The translations under genes were made by a program, and so were the position numbers. Positions 1-8,738 of a stretch of DNA of 64,000 nucleotides are shown here, piece by piece (position 1 is the first letter of the stretch; each line of letters starts with the position of its first letter). The notes beneath the pieces were generated by a model. That model made no database searches. It saw only the letters and a program-made list of their open reading frames with translations, and was not told where the DNA came from. Origin of the DNA: Mesorhizobium australicum WSM2073 (GTDB lineage: Bacteria; Pseudomonadota; Alphaproteobacteria; Rhizobiales; Rhizobiaceae); contig NC_019973.1 in assembly GCF_000230995.2 (NCBI RefSeq), forward strand, positions 496,001-560,000, read 5' to 3'.

Positions 1-1
1 T

Positions 2-991
2 CTGATGTTCGCGGGTCATACCGACGTGGTGCCGGTCGGCGACGAAGCCGCCTGGACGCATCCGCCTTTCGCCGCCGATATCGCCAATGGCGAAATGTAT
101 GGCCGCGGCGCGGTCGACATGAAGGGCGGCATTGCCTGCTTCATCGCCGCGGTGGCGCGCCACGTCGAGGCGAATGGTGGCCCGAAGGGCTCGGTCTCGC
201 TGCTGATCACCGGCGACGAGGAAGGGCCTGCCATCAACGGCACGGTCAAGCTGCTCGAATGGGCCGCGTCCAAAGGCGAGAAATGGGACGCCTCGATCGT
301 CGGCGAGCCGACCAATCCGGACACGCTCGGCGACATGATCAAGATCGGCAGGCGCGGCTCGATGTCGGGTAGCATCACCGTCAATGGCCGCCAGGGCCAT
401 GCCGCTTATCCGCAGCTTGCCGACAACCCGGTGCGCGGCCTGATGAGCCTGGTGGACGCCTTGCTGCATCCCGTCTTCGACAAGGGAACCAAGGATTTCC
501 AGCCGACCAACCTCGAGGTGACCTCCATCGATGTCGGCAACCCGGCCACCAACGTCATTCCCGCCAAGGCAACCGCCACCTTCAACATCCGCTTCAACGA
601 CAGCTGGACGGCCGAGACGGTCCAGGCGGAAATCCACAACCGCCTCGATCAGGCGGCTGGGCGCAAGAAATACCGGCCGGGCAAGAAGACGCCAGTCGAC
701 TATGAGCTGGTCTGGCGCGACCGGCCGAGCCACGTCTTCCTGACCCGCGACGACAGGCTGGTCGAGACGCTGAGCGGCTCGGTCAAGGCGGTGGTCGGCA
801 AAAAGCCGGCGCTATCCACCTCCGGCGGCACATCGGATGCGCGCTTCATCAAGGATTATTGCCCGGTGGTCGAATTCGGCCTGGTCGGCAAGACCATGCA
901 CATGGTCGACGAGCGCGTGGCCATCGCCGATCTGGAAACGCTGACGCGGATCTACCAGCGCTTCATCGACGACTGGTTCGGACAGGGCTGA
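2..991 (+). CDS. dapE: Succinyl-diaminopimelate desuccinylase, 5' end outside window
   Basis: Hydrolyses N-succinyl-LL-2,6-diaminopimelate to succinate and LL-diaminopimelate, in the lysine and peptidoglycan precursor pathway; a cytosolic di-zinc M20-family peptidase. Visible motifs are FAGHTDVVP at the left edge (metal-binding His), [11 protein letters not shown] (bridging Asp), TGDEEGPA (catalytic and metal Glu pair), GEPT, and the C-terminal GGTSDARF and MHMVDE (last metal His). The frame is open to the left edge. Roughly 60 N-terminal residues expected for DapE are missing, so the ATG at position 5 is internal. The next gene begins 5 nt after the stop, so the two may be co-transcribed. 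Convergent with truA. Confidence 0.95.
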   Translation: MMFAGHTDVVPVGDEAAWTHPPFAADIANGEMYGRGAVDMKGGIACFIAAVARHVEANGGPKGSVSLLITGDEEGPAINGTVKLLEWAASKGEKWDASIVGEPTNPDTLGDMIKIGRRGSMSGSITVNGRQGHAAYPQLADNPVRGLMSLVDALLHPVFDKGTKDFQPTNLEVTSIDVGNPATNVIPAKATATFNIRFNDSWTAETVQAEIHNRLDQAAGRKKYRPGKKTPVDYELVWRDRPSHVFLTRDDRLVETLSGSVKAVVGKKPALSTSGGTSDARFIKDYCPVVEFGLVGKTMHMVDERVAIADLETLTRIYQRFIDDWFGQG

Positions 992-996
992 TCAGC

Positions 997-1629
997 ATGC
1001 TTTCGGCGGACGAAACCCAAGCTTCGCTGACCGGCGCCTGGCGGCTGATGCTCGGCAAGGCCGACGGCCTGCGCCTGCTCGACCTCACGGCCGACGGCTT
1101 CTGGAATTCGTTCTTCGCCATCATCGTCGCGGCACCGGCGCTGATCGTCGGCTGGGTCGGCATCGCCAACGAGATCGGCGATCCCGATGCCTTCGCCGGC
1201 CGCTTCAGCATGCTGGTGCGACTGGCGACAGTCGATATCGGCTCCTGGGTACTGCCGCTGGTGGCGCTCGCCTTGGTGGCGCGGCGCGCCGGCATTGGCG
1301 GGCGCTTCGTCCACTATGTCGTGGCCAGCAACTGGGCCTCGGCGATCACCGCCTGGCTGATGCTGCCTTCGGCGCTGATCAGGCTTTTCCTGTCCTCGGC
1401 AAGCCAGGTCTCGAGCCTTGTGTCGCTGCTGTTATTTTCCCTGTCGATGGTGCTAACCTGGCGCATGACCAACGCGACGATCGGCAGGGGCGCTGCCTTC
1501 GGCACCGCAGTTTTCGTCGGCATGTTCGTCGCTTCGCTGCTGGTCCTGTTCGGACTGCAGATGCTGCTTGGCATCTCCGTGCCGGACGATGTCGGGGCCC
1601 AGAGCCTTTCCGGGCTTTATCCTGGATAG
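997..1629 (+). CDS. Conserved polytopic membrane protein, function unknown
   Basis: A 210-residue protein of unknown function. Hydrophobic segments lie roughly at residues 38-60, 85-103, 112-135, 140-160 and 172-195, so about five membrane helices are expected; the N-terminal 30 residues are soluble. I chose the ATG 5 nt after the dapE stop, although an open frame extends upstream inside dapE, because that upstream part is only the shifted frame of dapE. The tight spacing suggests co-transcription with dapE. I do not recognise a family. The C-terminus ends LYPG, with its stop codon inside the first copy of a 20-nt tandem repeat. Confidence 0.8.
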   Translation: MLSADETQASLTGAWRLMLGKADGLRLLDLTADGFWNSFFAIIVAAPALIVGWVGIANEIGDPDAFAGRFSMLVRLATVDIGSWVLPLVALALVARRAGIGGRFVHYVVASNWASAITAWLMLPSALIRLFLSSASQVSSLVSLLLFSLSMVLTWRMTNATIGRGAAFGTAVFVGMFVASLLVLFGLQMLLGISVPDDVGAQSLSGLYPG

Positions 1630-1668
1630 AACCAGGGTTCTACCCGGCAGAACCAGGGTTCTACCCGG
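1628..1668. repeat. Two tandem 20-nt copies with internal dyad, between convergent stops
   Basis: The 20-mer starting AGAACCAGGGTTCT occurs at 1628-1647 and 1649-1668 with one base between. Each copy contains AGAACC-AG-GGTTCT, a perfect inverted repeat. The stop codon of the upstream plus-strand gene and that of truA on the minus strand both fall inside the copies, and both proteins end in YPG. A bidirectional terminator role is an inference; no T-run follows. Confidence 0.8.
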
Positions 1669-2413
1669 GATAATCGACGCCGATGAGAAAAAGCCCGTCG
1701 GGCGGCGCTACCTGCCCGCAGGCGGCGCGGTCTCGCGCCTCGAGCGCCGCCTTGAGGTCGCCCGATGTCCAGCCGCCGTCGCCGACCCGCTTCAGCGAGC
1801 CGACCATCGAGCGCACCTGGTTGTGCAGGAAGGATCGTGCAGATGCCCTCACCTCGATCAGATCATCGCCCGCCCGGCTCACATCGAGCCGCTCCAATGT
1901 CCTGATCGGGCTGTTGGCCTGGCACTGCGTCGAGCGGAAGGTGGTGAAGTCGTGCCGGCCGAGCAGGAGCTTCGCCGCCTCGTGCATGGCGGCGGCATCG
2001 AGCCGCTTCGGCACCCACCACACCTTACCCTTTTCCAGCGCCGAGGGCGCCCGCCGGTTGAGGATGCGGTAGAGATAGTGCCGGCCAATGGCGGAGAAAC
2101 GGGCATCGAAATCGTCCGGGACGATCGTGGCCTTCAGGATGACTATGCGCGCGCCGGCCGCCTGCAGGTGTGCATTGACGGCATCGCGCACCTTGTCGTC
2201 GGGCCACGCCTTGGCAAGGTCGACATGCGCCACCTGCGCGGTCGCGTGCACGCCGGCATCGGTGCGGCCGGCGGCGCGCAGCCGGACCGCCTCGCCGCAG
2301 AATTTCTCGATCGCCTGCTCGATCGCCTGCTGCACCGAAGGCTGGTCGGCCTGATGCTGCCAGCCGGCAAACAGGCTGCCGTCATATTCGATATCGAGGC
2401 GAAAACGCGGCAT
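1661..2413 (-). CDS. truA: tRNA pseudouridine(38-40) synthase TruA
   Basis: Converts U38-U40 in tRNA anticodon stems to pseudouridine. The length of 250 residues is typical. The catalytic Asp lies in [11 protein letters not shown] (around residue 50); the N-terminal [12 protein letters not shown] and the later [11 protein letters not shown] and PPDGLFL blocks are also family hallmarks. It is the last gene of a def-fmt-GNAT-truA operon, starting 23 nt after the GNAT stop. Start is ATG at 2413 ([12 protein letters not shown]), which matches the usual N-terminus. Its stop codon is inside a tandem repeat. Confidence 0.96.
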   Translation of the reverse strand: MPRFRLDIEYDGSLFAGWQHQADQPSVQQAIEQAIEKFCGEAVRLRAAGRTDAGVHATAQVAHVDLAKAWPDDKVRDAVNAHLQAAGARIVILKATIVPDDFDARFSAIGRHYLYRILNRRAPSALEKGKVWWVPKRLDAAAMHEAAKLLLGRHDFTTFRSTQCQANSPIRTLERLDVSRAGDDLIEVRASARSFLHNQVRSMVGSLKRVGDGGWTSGDLKAALEARDRAACGQVAPPDGLFLIGVDYPG

Positions 2414-2436
2414 GCCGGTCGGCTATACGCCCCCGC

Positions 2437-2943
2437 CTAGGCGGCGAGAGCGGTGAAGGCGGAGGCGTAGACCAGCCTGCCGGATTCGGGAGCTTCGCCC
2501 CAGGCCAGCGCCTGCAGCGCCTCGCCCTGGTATTCGCTTTCGAACTTTTCTGCGCGGGCGTGGCTATAGCCGAAACGGCCGTAATAGGCCGGATCGCCCA
2601 GCACGACGGCCAGTGTCTCGCCGGCGTCCTTGAGCCGAATATGGGCCTCGCGGATCAACGCTCCGCCGATGCCGCTGCCATGGAAGGAAGGCTCCACCGC
2701 CAGCGGCGCAAGCGCCACGGCGGCAAAACTCTTACCGCCGCTCTGAACGAACAGCCGCGAAAACAGGATATGGCCGACGGCCTGGCCGTCCTCTTCCGCC
2801 ACCAGTTCGACGACGGCGTCACCGCCGGTCACCAACGCGTCGACCAGTCCGGCCTCCGTCTGCTGGCCGAAAGCGTGTTCCTCGACGAGGCGGATGGCCT
2901 CGCGGTCCCGCGGCGTCGCCGCGCGTATCGACATCATGCTCAT
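2437..2943 (-). CDS. GNAT family N-acetyltransferase (YhbS-like)
   Basis: A 168-residue acyl-CoA N-acyltransferase. The acetyl-CoA pyrophosphate loop is visible as [15 protein letters not shown] (about residues 85-99), preceded by the beta-4 strand [10 protein letters not shown] and followed by [17 protein letters not shown], which is characteristic of the YhbS/COG3153 subgroup. The substrate is unknown. The start ATG overlaps the fmt stop by 4 nt (ATGA), so it is translationally coupled to formyltransferase. An acetyltransferase inside a translation-initiation operon could modify a ribosomal or tRNA-related target, but nothing in the sequence proves that. Confidence 0.88.
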   Translation of the reverse strand: MSMMSIRAATPRDREAIRLVEEHAFGQQTEAGLVDALVTGGDAVVELVAEEDGQAVGHILFSRLFVQSGGKSFAAVALAPLAVEPSFHGSGIGGALIREAHIRLKDAGETLAVVLGDPAYYGRFGYSHARAEKFESEYQGEALQALAWGEAPESGRLVYASAFTALAA

Positions 2944-3893
2944 GAGAATTTCAGTCCTTTTTCGATCTTGGCTCCGCGCAAGAATTCCGACGCGGCGGCG
3001 GGCTTTCCGCCCGCACGTTGAACTTCGACCAGCCTAACCGCGCCTTTTCCGCAGGCGACTGTCAGCCGGTCATCGAGAATTCCTCCCGACCCGCCCAAAT
3101 CTTCCGAAGGCGACACGCCTTCGGATAGCGTCGAGCGAAGCAGTTTCAGCCGTTCCATACGGCCGCCAATTTCAATCTCGGACCAGGCGCCGGGAAACGG
3201 CGACAGGCCACGAATGTGATTGTGAACCTCGGCCGCGGGCCGTGTCCACTCCACGCGCGTCTCGGATTTATCGATTTTCCTGGCGTAAGTCACCCCTTCG
3301 GCCGCCTGCGCGGTAAATGCCAGGGTGTTCTGTTCCAGCCGCGCCAACGCTTCCACCATCAGGGCAGCGCCGACACTCATCAACCGATCATGCAGATCGC
3401 CGGCTGTCATATCGGGGCCGATGGCGCATTTTTCAACCAGTCCCACCGGGCCGGTATCCAGCCCCGCCTCCATGCGCATCACCATCATGCCGGTCTCGGT
3501 ATCTCCAGCCATGATGGCGCGCTGGATCGGCGCGGCGCCACGCCAGCGCGGCAAAAGCGATGCGTGGCCGTTGACGCAGCCAAGCCGGGGTGCGTCAAGA
3601 ATTGCCTTGGGCAACAGCAATCCATAGGCGACGACCACGGCGATATCGCCGCCGAGGTCGGCAAAAGCAGCCTGCTCGGCCTCGCTTTTCAACGATGCCG
3701 GCGTTCGCGCCTCGATGCCAAGCCGCCCGGCCTCGCGCTGCACCGGTGACGGCGTCAGTTCCAACCCGCGCCGGCCGGCGGCGCGCGGTGGCTGCGTGTA
3801 GACGGCTGAAATCTCGTGGCCAGCCTCGGCGATGGCGCGCAGCGTCGGCACCGAAAACTCCGGCGTGCCCATGAAGATGACGCGAAGGGGCAT
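2940..3893 (-). CDS. fmt: Methionyl-tRNA formyltransferase
   Basis: Formylates Met-tRNAfMet from 10-formyl-tetrahydrofolate. The length of 317 residues is standard. The N-terminal [20 protein letters not shown] strand, [20 protein letters not shown] (the catalytic Asn and His, around residues 108-127) and DTGP (the catalytic Asp, around residue 146) are all present. The C-terminal OB-fold region includes [14 protein letters not shown]. It lies 4 nt downstream of def and overlaps the GNAT gene by 4 nt. This is the usual def-fmt pairing. Confidence 0.97.
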   Translation of the reverse strand: MPLRVIFMGTPEFSVPTLRAIAEAGHEISAVYTQPPRAAGRRGLELTPSPVQREAGRLGIEARTPASLKSEAEQAAFADLGGDIAVVVAYGLLLPKAILDAPRLGCVNGHASLLPRWRGAAPIQRAIMAGDTETGMMVMRMEAGLDTGPVGLVEKCAIGPDMTAGDLHDRLMSVGAALMVEALARLEQNTLAFTAQAAEGVTYARKIDKSETRVEWTRPAAEVHNHIRGLSPFPGAWSEIEIGGRMERLKLLRSTLSEGVSPSEDLGGSGGILDDRLTVACGKGAVRLVEVQRAGGKPAAASEFLRGAKIEKGLKFS

Positions 3894-3897
3894 TGCC

Positions 3898-4428
3898 CTA
3901 TCCCACCAGCTTGCCTGGCGCCTTGTCCCTGGCGAGCTTCTTGAACTTCTTCACCACCATGTCGCGCTTCAGCTTCGAGATGTGGTCGATGAACAGCACG
4001 CCGTTGAGGTGGTCGATTTCGTGCTGCAGGCAGGTTGCCATCAGCCCCTCGGCCTCGATCTCCTGCAGCTTGCCGTCACGGTCCAGATATTTGACCCTCA
4101 CCGAAGCCGGGCGCTCGACCTCGGCATAGTAATCAGGGATCGACAGACAGCCTTCCTCGTAGACGGACCGCGCGTCGGCGCTTTCGAGAATTTCCGGGTT
4201 GATGAAGACGTGTGGCGCCGGGGTTTCGTCTTCCTTGGCGAGATCGATCACCAGCATGCGCAGAGGCTCGCCGACCTGGATTGCCGCCAACCCGATGCCG
4301 GGTGCGTCATACATAGTTGCCAGCATATCGTCGGCCAGTTTGCGTACCGGCGCGTCGACGCGCTCCACCGGCTTGGAGACCTGGCGCAGGATGGGATCGG
4401 GAAGAATGATAAGCGGCTTGATCGGCAT
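3898..4428 (-). CDS. def: Peptide deformylase
   Basis: Removes the N-formyl group from nascent proteins; an iron-dependent hydrolase of 176 residues. All three signature motifs are present: [10 protein letters not shown] (motif 1), EGCLSIPD (motif 2, metal-ligand Cys) and QHEIDHLNG (motif 3, the HEXXH zinc/iron site). First gene of the def-fmt-GNAT-truA operon. Divergent from rmuC, with a 103-nt intergenic region that should hold both promoters. Start is ATG at 4428 ([11 protein letters not shown]), as in other rhizobial Def proteins. Confidence 0.97.
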   Translation of the reverse strand: MPIKPLIILPDPILRQVSKPVERVDAPVRKLADDMLATMYDAPGIGLAAIQVGEPLRMLVIDLAKEDETPAPHVFINPEILESADARSVYEEGCLSIPDYYAEVERPASVRVKYLDRDGKLQEIEAEGLMATCLQHEIDHLNGVLFIDHISKLKRDMVVKKFKKLARDKAPGKLVG

Positions 4429-4531
4429 GGCGTTTCACCTAAGACCTCAATAGAAAGGCGTCAACCGGTGCGCCTGCGCCTCGTTCACGTTTTGATCTGT
4501 GCCAGACCGCCGAATCGGCTATGCTGTCCAC

Positions 4532-5788
4532 ATGAATGATCTGAGCACCATCCTTTCGGAGCCCGCCGCACGGCTCGGCGCCTCGACTATCACGCTCGGC
4601 CACGTCTTGGCCGTCGCCACATTGCTGTTTCTCGGCTTGTTCGTGGCGCTCGTCATCGCGCTGTGGCGCTCGGCCAAGGCGCGCGCGGTCGCCGCAGCGG
4701 AAGCCGCCGACCATGCCCGCGACGCCGAGGCGCGGATGGCCGGCATTCTGCAATCCCAGGCCGAGATGCAGGGCCGCATGGGCGCCATCGCCGAAGTGTT
4801 CGGCGCCCGCCAAGCCGAATTGACGCAGTCGATCGGCCAGCGGCTCGACGCCATGACCGGCCGCATCGGCCAGACCATGACCGAGCAGACCAAGTCCACG
4901 CATGAGAGCCTCGCGAAACTGCAGGAGCGGCTGGCGGTCATCGACACCGCGCAAGGCAACATCCAGTCGCTGGCCGGCCAGGTCGTGCAGCTGCAGGCGA
5001 TCCTCTCCAACAAGCAGACGCGCGGCGCCTTCGGCCAGTCGCGCATGGAGGCGATCGTCGCCGACGGCCTGCCGCACGGCGCCTACGAATTCCAGGCGAC
5101 GCTGTCGAACGGCAGCCGGCCGGACTGCCTGGTGAAAATGCCGAACGGCGCGCCGTCGCTTGCCATCGATGCCAAATTTCCCCTGGAAGCGTGGAATGCC
5201 ATCCGGGCCGCCGATAACGCCGACCTGCAGAAGGTCGCGGCCCAGGCCTTCCGCCGCGATATCGAGGTCCATATCCGCGACATTTCGGAAAAATACCTGC
5301 TCCAGGGCGAAACCCAGGACACCGCCTTCATGTTCGTGCCGTCGGAATCGGTGTTCGCCGAAATCCACGAGAATTTCGAAGCGGTTGTCCAGAAGGCGCA
5401 CCGTGCCCGCGTCATCATCGTCTCGCCTTCGCTCTTGATGCTGTCGATCCAGGTCATCCAGGCGATCCTCAAGGATGCGCGCATGCGCGAGCAGGCGCAT
5501 CTGATCCAGGGCGAAGTCATTAGGCTGATGGAAGACGTCCAGCGTGTCGACGAGCGGGTGCGCAAATTGCAGGGCCATTTCGGCCAGTCGGCCAAGGACA
5601 TCGAAGACATACTCGTCTCGACCTCGAAAGTGACCAAGCGTGGCCAGAAGATCGAGGCGCTGGAATTCGGAGAAGGCGAACCCGACGCCCCGCGCGGCGG
5701 CGCCCCTGCCAAGGTGGAGGCCGCACCGCGCGCTGCCGATTCAAAGACCGGGCAGCTGAGATTGAGGGTCGTCGAAGGCGACGACTGA
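4532..5788 (+). CDS. rmuC: DNA recombination protein RmuC
   Basis: RmuC-family protein, a predicted PD-(D/E)XK-type nuclease thought to limit recombination at inverted repeats. One N-terminal membrane segment (residues about 19-42) is followed by a long coiled coil (residues about 50-165) and then the conserved nuclease-like domain with LPNGSRPDCLV-type, LAIDAKFPLEAW and FVPSESVFAEI blocks. The C-terminus is charged and low-complexity. I prefer ATG 4532 (MNDLSTIL) over an in-frame GTG at 4499, because it directly precedes the membrane helix. 418 residues. Confidence 0.92.
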   Translation: MNDLSTILSEPAARLGASTITLGHVLAVATLLFLGLFVALVIALWRSAKARAVAAAEAADHARDAEARMAGILQSQAEMQGRMGAIAEVFGARQAELTQSIGQRLDAMTGRIGQTMTEQTKSTHESLAKLQERLAVIDTAQGNIQSLAGQVVQLQAILSNKQTRGAFGQSRMEAIVADGLPHGAYEFQATLSNGSRPDCLVKMPNGAPSLAIDAKFPLEAWNAIRAADNADLQKVAAQAFRRDIEVHIRDISEKYLLQGETQDTAFMFVPSESVFAEIHENFEAVVQKAHRARVIIVSPSLLMLSIQVIQAILKDARMREQAHLIQGEVIRLMEDVQRVDERVRKLQGHFGQSAKDIEDILVSTSKVTKRGQKIEALEFGEGEPDAPRGGAPAKVEAAPRAADSKTGQLRLRVVEGDD

Positions 5789-5791
5789 ACG

Positions 5792-6202
5792 CTACTGCTC
5801 TTCGACCGTCGTCATACCCTCGAATTCCGGAAGCCAGTGCAGCGCCGACCGGTGCCATTTCTGGTGTCTCGGGACCAGGTTCTGGCGCTGCCGCGAGGTC
5901 CCGACCCTGATCCCATAGACCTTCGGACCGTCGCCGACCGATGTCGCATAGAGATGCGAGCCGCAGTCGGCACAAAAAGCCTGCGTTCGCTTGGCGCCGC
6001 TCGCCACGGTCTTGATGTAGATCTTCGGTTCGCCGCTGGTGATCCGGTAGTGATCCTCCGTCGCAGGAACGGTAACGCGAAATGCCGTACCGGTCAGTTG
6101 CTGGCAATCGGTACAATGGCAGATCGAGGTCTTCTCCGGGTCGACCTCCGCCTCATAGGTGATGGCGCCACAATGGCAGCCGCCGTCGATCTTCATTGTC
6201 AT
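5792..6202 (-). CDS. GFA (glutathione-dependent formaldehyde-activating/CENP-V-like) family protein
   Basis: A 136-residue zinc protein of the GFA/CENP-V fold. Zinc-ligand patterns are visible as GGCHCGAITYEA (CxC), CHCTDCQQLTG (CxCxxC) and FCADCGSHLY (CxxC). In the prototype, Gfa binds glutathione and may accelerate its reaction with formaldehyde, but most family members have no proven substrate. Convergent with rmuC, with only 3 nt between the stops, and transcribed alone. The family assignment is secure; the biochemical role is not. Confidence 0.9.
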   Translation of the reverse strand: MTMKIDGGCHCGAITYEAEVDPEKTSICHCTDCQQLTGTAFRVTVPATEDHYRITSGEPKIYIKTVASGAKRTQAFCADCGSHLYATSVGDGPKVYGIRVGTSRQRQNLVPRHQKWHRSALHWLPEFEGMTTVEEQ

Positions 6203-6322
6203 TCCTCCAACTTCGATCGGCTGATTTTAGCGGCACGGAGACCCGAGGCAACGGCAGGGCGCTGGTCCAGAGGCCAGAATCCCGAAAAGTGCACCGCGGT
6301 GTCGCAAAGTTCGTACTCGAAT

Positions 6323-7276
6323 CTATCCGGACGCGGATTCGATCAGCTTGCGCCGCTTTTCCCAGGTGCCTGACGTCTGCGGCTTGACGAACAGCCGCGT
6401 GATCTCAGGCATCTCCTTCTTCAACCGCGCCTCGATGCGCTCGACACAGGCCTCGATCTCCGGCGCCGACAAATGGTCCTCGAATTCGATGCTCAGGCCG
6501 GCGACGATTTCTTCCGGACCCATATGCACCGTCAGCACGCCGTTCGCCCGCTGCACCGCCGGATCCTGCTGGACGATCGCCAGCACCTTCCTCTGCACCT
6601 CGGGTGAGGCCGGCTCGCCGATGAGCAGGCCCTTGCTTTCACGCGCCAGGAAGATTGCCGTCGTGCCGAGGATGAGCGAGATGCCGATCGAGGCGGCGCC
6701 GTCGAGTTCGGGCATCTCGAAAATCTCCGCCGCCAATATGCCGGCAAAGGCGACGGCCAGGCCGAGAAGGGCGGCACTGTCTTCGAACAGCACGGTATAG
6801 ACGCTCGGATCCTTGCTCGATTGCACGGCTTGCAGCCAGCCCTGCTTGCCCTTCTGCTTGCGGAATTCCTTCAGCGCCACCAGCCAGGAGCTGCCTTCGA
6901 ACAGGAAGGACAGGCCGAGAACGATGTAGTTCACCCTAGCGTTGGCGACCGGCTCCGGCGCCATGATGTGGATGATGCCCTCGTAGAACGACACGCCAGC
7001 GCCCAGCGCGAAGACCAGAAGGGCGACGATGAAGCTCCAGAAATAGAGTTCACGGCCATGGCCGAGCGGGTGCGAGCTGTCCGCGGGGCGTGCCGCCCGG
7101 TGCATGCCGTAGAGCAACAGGCCGCCATTGCCTGTATCGACCAGCGAATGCACGCCTTCCGACAGCATGGCCGAACTGCCGGTGAAAAAGGTGGCGGCGA
7201 ATTTGGTCAACGCTATGGCGAGATTGCCGGCGAGCGCCGCGTAGATAACCGTTCTGGAGCCGCCGTGTCCAGCCAT
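6323..7276 (-). CDS. Cation diffusion facilitator family transporter
   Basis: Proton-coupled efflux transporter for divalent metals, 317 residues, inner membrane. It shows five to six hydrophobic segments in the first 200 residues, the metal-site helix motif SEGVHSLVDTGN (HxxxD) near residue 40 and a second acidic site near residue 165, then a C-terminal cytosolic domain of about 90 residues. Closest to the cation diffusion facilitators that carry a long loop after the second helix. The metal (Zn, Co, Fe or Mn) cannot be assigned. Monocistronic on the minus strand, 118 nt downstream of the transglutaminase gene. Confidence 0.92.
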   Translation of the reverse strand: MAGHGGSRTVIYAALAGNLAIALTKFAATFFTGSSAMLSEGVHSLVDTGNGGLLLYGMHRAARPADSSHPLGHGRELYFWSFIVALLVFALGAGVSFYEGIIHIMAPEPVANARVNYIVLGLSFLFEGSSWLVALKEFRKQKGKQGWLQAVQSSKDPSVYTVLFEDSAALLGLAVAFAGILAAEIFEMPELDGAASIGISLILGTTAIFLARESKGLLIGEPASPEVQRKVLAIVQQDPAVQRANGVLTVHMGPEEIVAGLSIEFEDHLSAPEIEACVERIEARLKKEMPEITRLFVKPQTSGTWEKRRKLIESASG

Positions 7277-7394
7277 GCAGGTTCTATCCTCTTCGAGGCA
7301 GTGTAGCGGCTCTGCCGCGGAGTTGCACAGCCATCACAACGCGCCAATCGTCGGGTCGTTCAATGTGTTCGAAACCTGCTGGCGGGAAGGCCAG

Positions 7395-8204
7395 CTATTC
7401 CTGGATCTCGTCGGTCCACACTTTGAAGCCCGCAAGCAACCCTGGCCCGAAGATATGGGTTAGCGGCACATCCGCCGCGTCGCGGCCGGAGGCGATCAGG
7501 ATGCGGCCGATGCGTGGCGCGTTGTTGCGCGGATCGAAAGCGTGCCAGCGGCCGCCGAGATAAACCTCCATCCAGGCGCAGAAATCCATGCTCGCCCAAG
7601 GCTTCGGCATGCCGATGTCGCTGATGTAGCCTGTGCAGTAGCGCGTCGGGATATTGAGTGCCCGGCAAAACGTGACGGCAAGATGCGCGAAATCGCGGCA
7701 CACGCCGCTCCGTTCGCGCCAGGCTTCCGCGGCGGTGCGCGTCACCCGTGCGTTGCCGTAGTCGAAGACGATGTGGTTGTGGACGAAATCGCACACCGCC
7801 TGCACGCGCGGGATGCCTGATGGCATATGGCCGAACAGCCGCCATGCCTCGCTTGCCAAGAGGTCGCTTTCGCAAAACCGGCTGGGCAGCAGGAACAGCA
7901 GCGTTTCAGCCGGCAGGTCGCGCACCTCATGCTGCCACGCCATCAACTCGCCCATCTCGAACGTGCCGGAGTCGCGGATCACCGCATCCGTACCGAAAGT
8001 GAAACGCCCGGGCGGGGCGACGAGCCGGTTGCACCAGTTGCCGAAACTGTCGCGATAACTCTCAATCGGCACTGGCGGGTTGGAGGTCAGGAAATCCGGG
8101 CGCTCAAGATCGGAGGCGCGGGAATAGTGTACATTGAGCATTGAGATGAGCGGCGTTTCCTGCGGAAAGTCGAAGCTCATCTCGCAGCCGATATGGATCC
8201 GCAT
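7395..8204 (-). CDS. Transglutaminase-like cysteine peptidase-fold protein
   Basis: A 269-residue protein of the transglutaminase-like superfamily. The catalytic triad is recognisable: Cys in RSGVCRDFAHL, His in GRWHAFDPRN and the following Asp. The N-terminal beta-rich region with LVAPPGRFTFGTDAVI matches the bacterial transglutaminase N-terminal domain. No signal peptide, so presumably cytosolic. Family members are usually peptidases or amide hydrolases of unknown substrate, often near circularly permuted ATP-grasp genes; none is present here. Monocistronic. Start ATG at 8204 is followed by MRIHIGCEMSFDF, typical for the family. Confidence 0.9.
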   Translation of the reverse strand: MRIHIGCEMSFDFPQETPLISMLNVHYSRASDLERPDFLTSNPPVPIESYRDSFGNWCNRLVAPPGRFTFGTDAVIRDSGTFEMGELMAWQHEVRDLPAETLLFLLPSRFCESDLLASEAWRLFGHMPSGIPRVQAVCDFVHNHIVFDYGNARVTRTAAEAWRERSGVCRDFAHLAVTFCRALNIPTRYCTGYISDIGMPKPWASMDFCAWMEVYLGGRWHAFDPRNNAPRIGRILIASGRDAADVPLTHIFGPGLLAGFKVWTDEIQE

Positions 8205-8328
8205 TGTCGTCCTGACGGGCCTGCCTGACGATCACCCGGCGGTGCACGGGTCGATGCTGCAGTGCGAAGACAAGCATGGCATGGACTGCCGGGGTTTACG
8301 AGCAAATTAGAAACCGGTTGAAAGCGGC

Positions 8329-8344
8329 CTGCCGGCGCCGGCAG
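8329..8344. repeat. Perfect 16-bp GC palindrome upstream of small gene
   Basis: CTGCCGGCGCCGGCAG is a perfect palindrome about 70 nt upstream of the small lysine-rich gene. It lies in the 211-nt gap between the transglutaminase gene and that small gene. It has no T-run, so it is not a classical terminator. Role unknown. Confidence 0.45.
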
Positions 8345-8415
8345 CAGGCACTCGCCTCTTGCAGTCTGGCGTTTGTCTTGTTTCACTCCGTTTCCCGCAA
8401 CTGGAGGAACGAATC

Positions 8416-8541
8416 ATGGCTAAAGGTGCGATGAAGGCAGGCAAGGAAGCCCGCAAACCAAAGAAAGACGCCAAGAAGCCTGTAGCCGCTCCGGCCCTGA
8501 AGGCGCCGCCGGTCAAGGCGACGAGGATCAAGGAAAAGTAG
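8416..8541 (+). CDS. Small lysine/alanine/proline-rich protein, 41 residues
   Basis: A short basic protein (MAKGAMKAGKEARKPKK...KEK). About a third of residues are Lys or Arg, and the rest are mostly Ala and Pro, so it should be unfolded and nucleic-acid-binding or ribosome-associated at best. A strong ribosome-binding site (GGAGG at 8403-8407, 8 nt upstream) supports translation from this ATG rather than the upstream in-frame ATG at 8359. A GC-rich hairpin follows at 8568-8592. Similar tiny basic proteins are common hypothetical proteins in Rhizobiales; I know no function. Confidence 0.65.
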   Translation: MAKGAMKAGKEARKPKKDAKKPVAAPALKAPPVKATRIKEK

Positions 8542-8567
8542 ATATCGCAGAGCGTGCATGGATTTCA

Positions 8568-8592
8568 CCGGCGGCGTCCGACATGCCGCCGG
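8568..8592 (+). terminator. Hairpin after the small basic-protein gene
   Basis: CCGGCGGC (8568-8575) pairs perfectly with GCCGCCGG (8585-8592) around a 9-nt loop, 27 nt after the stop of the 41-residue gene. Only a weak T-rich tail follows. It separates that gene from the riboswitch-controlled sugE. Confidence 0.5.
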
Positions 8593-8631
8593 CGAATTGT
8601 TGATTGGGCGTTCAGACACCCTATATCGACG

Positions 8632-8680
8632 ATGCGGGGACGACCTCGCATTTCCCGAATCCGGTTGGGACGGCCCGCCC
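8632..8680 (+). promoter_or_regulatory. Guanidine-II (mini-ykkC) riboswitch
   Basis: Two short hairpins, each with the diagnostic GG-ACGR-CC apex. Hairpin 1 (8632-8651) has an 8-bp stem closing loop ACGA, with one G-U pair. Hairpin 2 (8663-8679) has loop ACGG, a GGG/CCC upper stem and an imperfect lower stem. An 11-nt linker separates them. This architecture defines the guanidine-II class, in which each ACGR loop binds one guanidinium. It lies 59 nt upstream of the sugE/gdx start, the most frequent target of this class. A further stem, CATCCG (8695-8700) with CGGATG (8714-8719), could take part in the expression switch near the ribosome-binding region at 8723-8730. Confidence 0.88.
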
Positions 8681-8738
8681 ATTGTTTGATTGAGCATCCG
8701 AAGACCTTTCGGCCGGATGTTCTGGATGGAGCGTTCCG

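Noticed and set aside
4439..5578. Long minus-strand ORF (379 codons) opposite rmuC
   Set aside because: Composition (His/Arg/Asp-rich) is that of a mirror frame of a GC-rich gene; rmuC is clearly the coding frame.
8305..8345. Possible CRISPR-like or terminator palindrome
   Set aside because: Only a single GC palindrome; no spaced repeats and no T-run.
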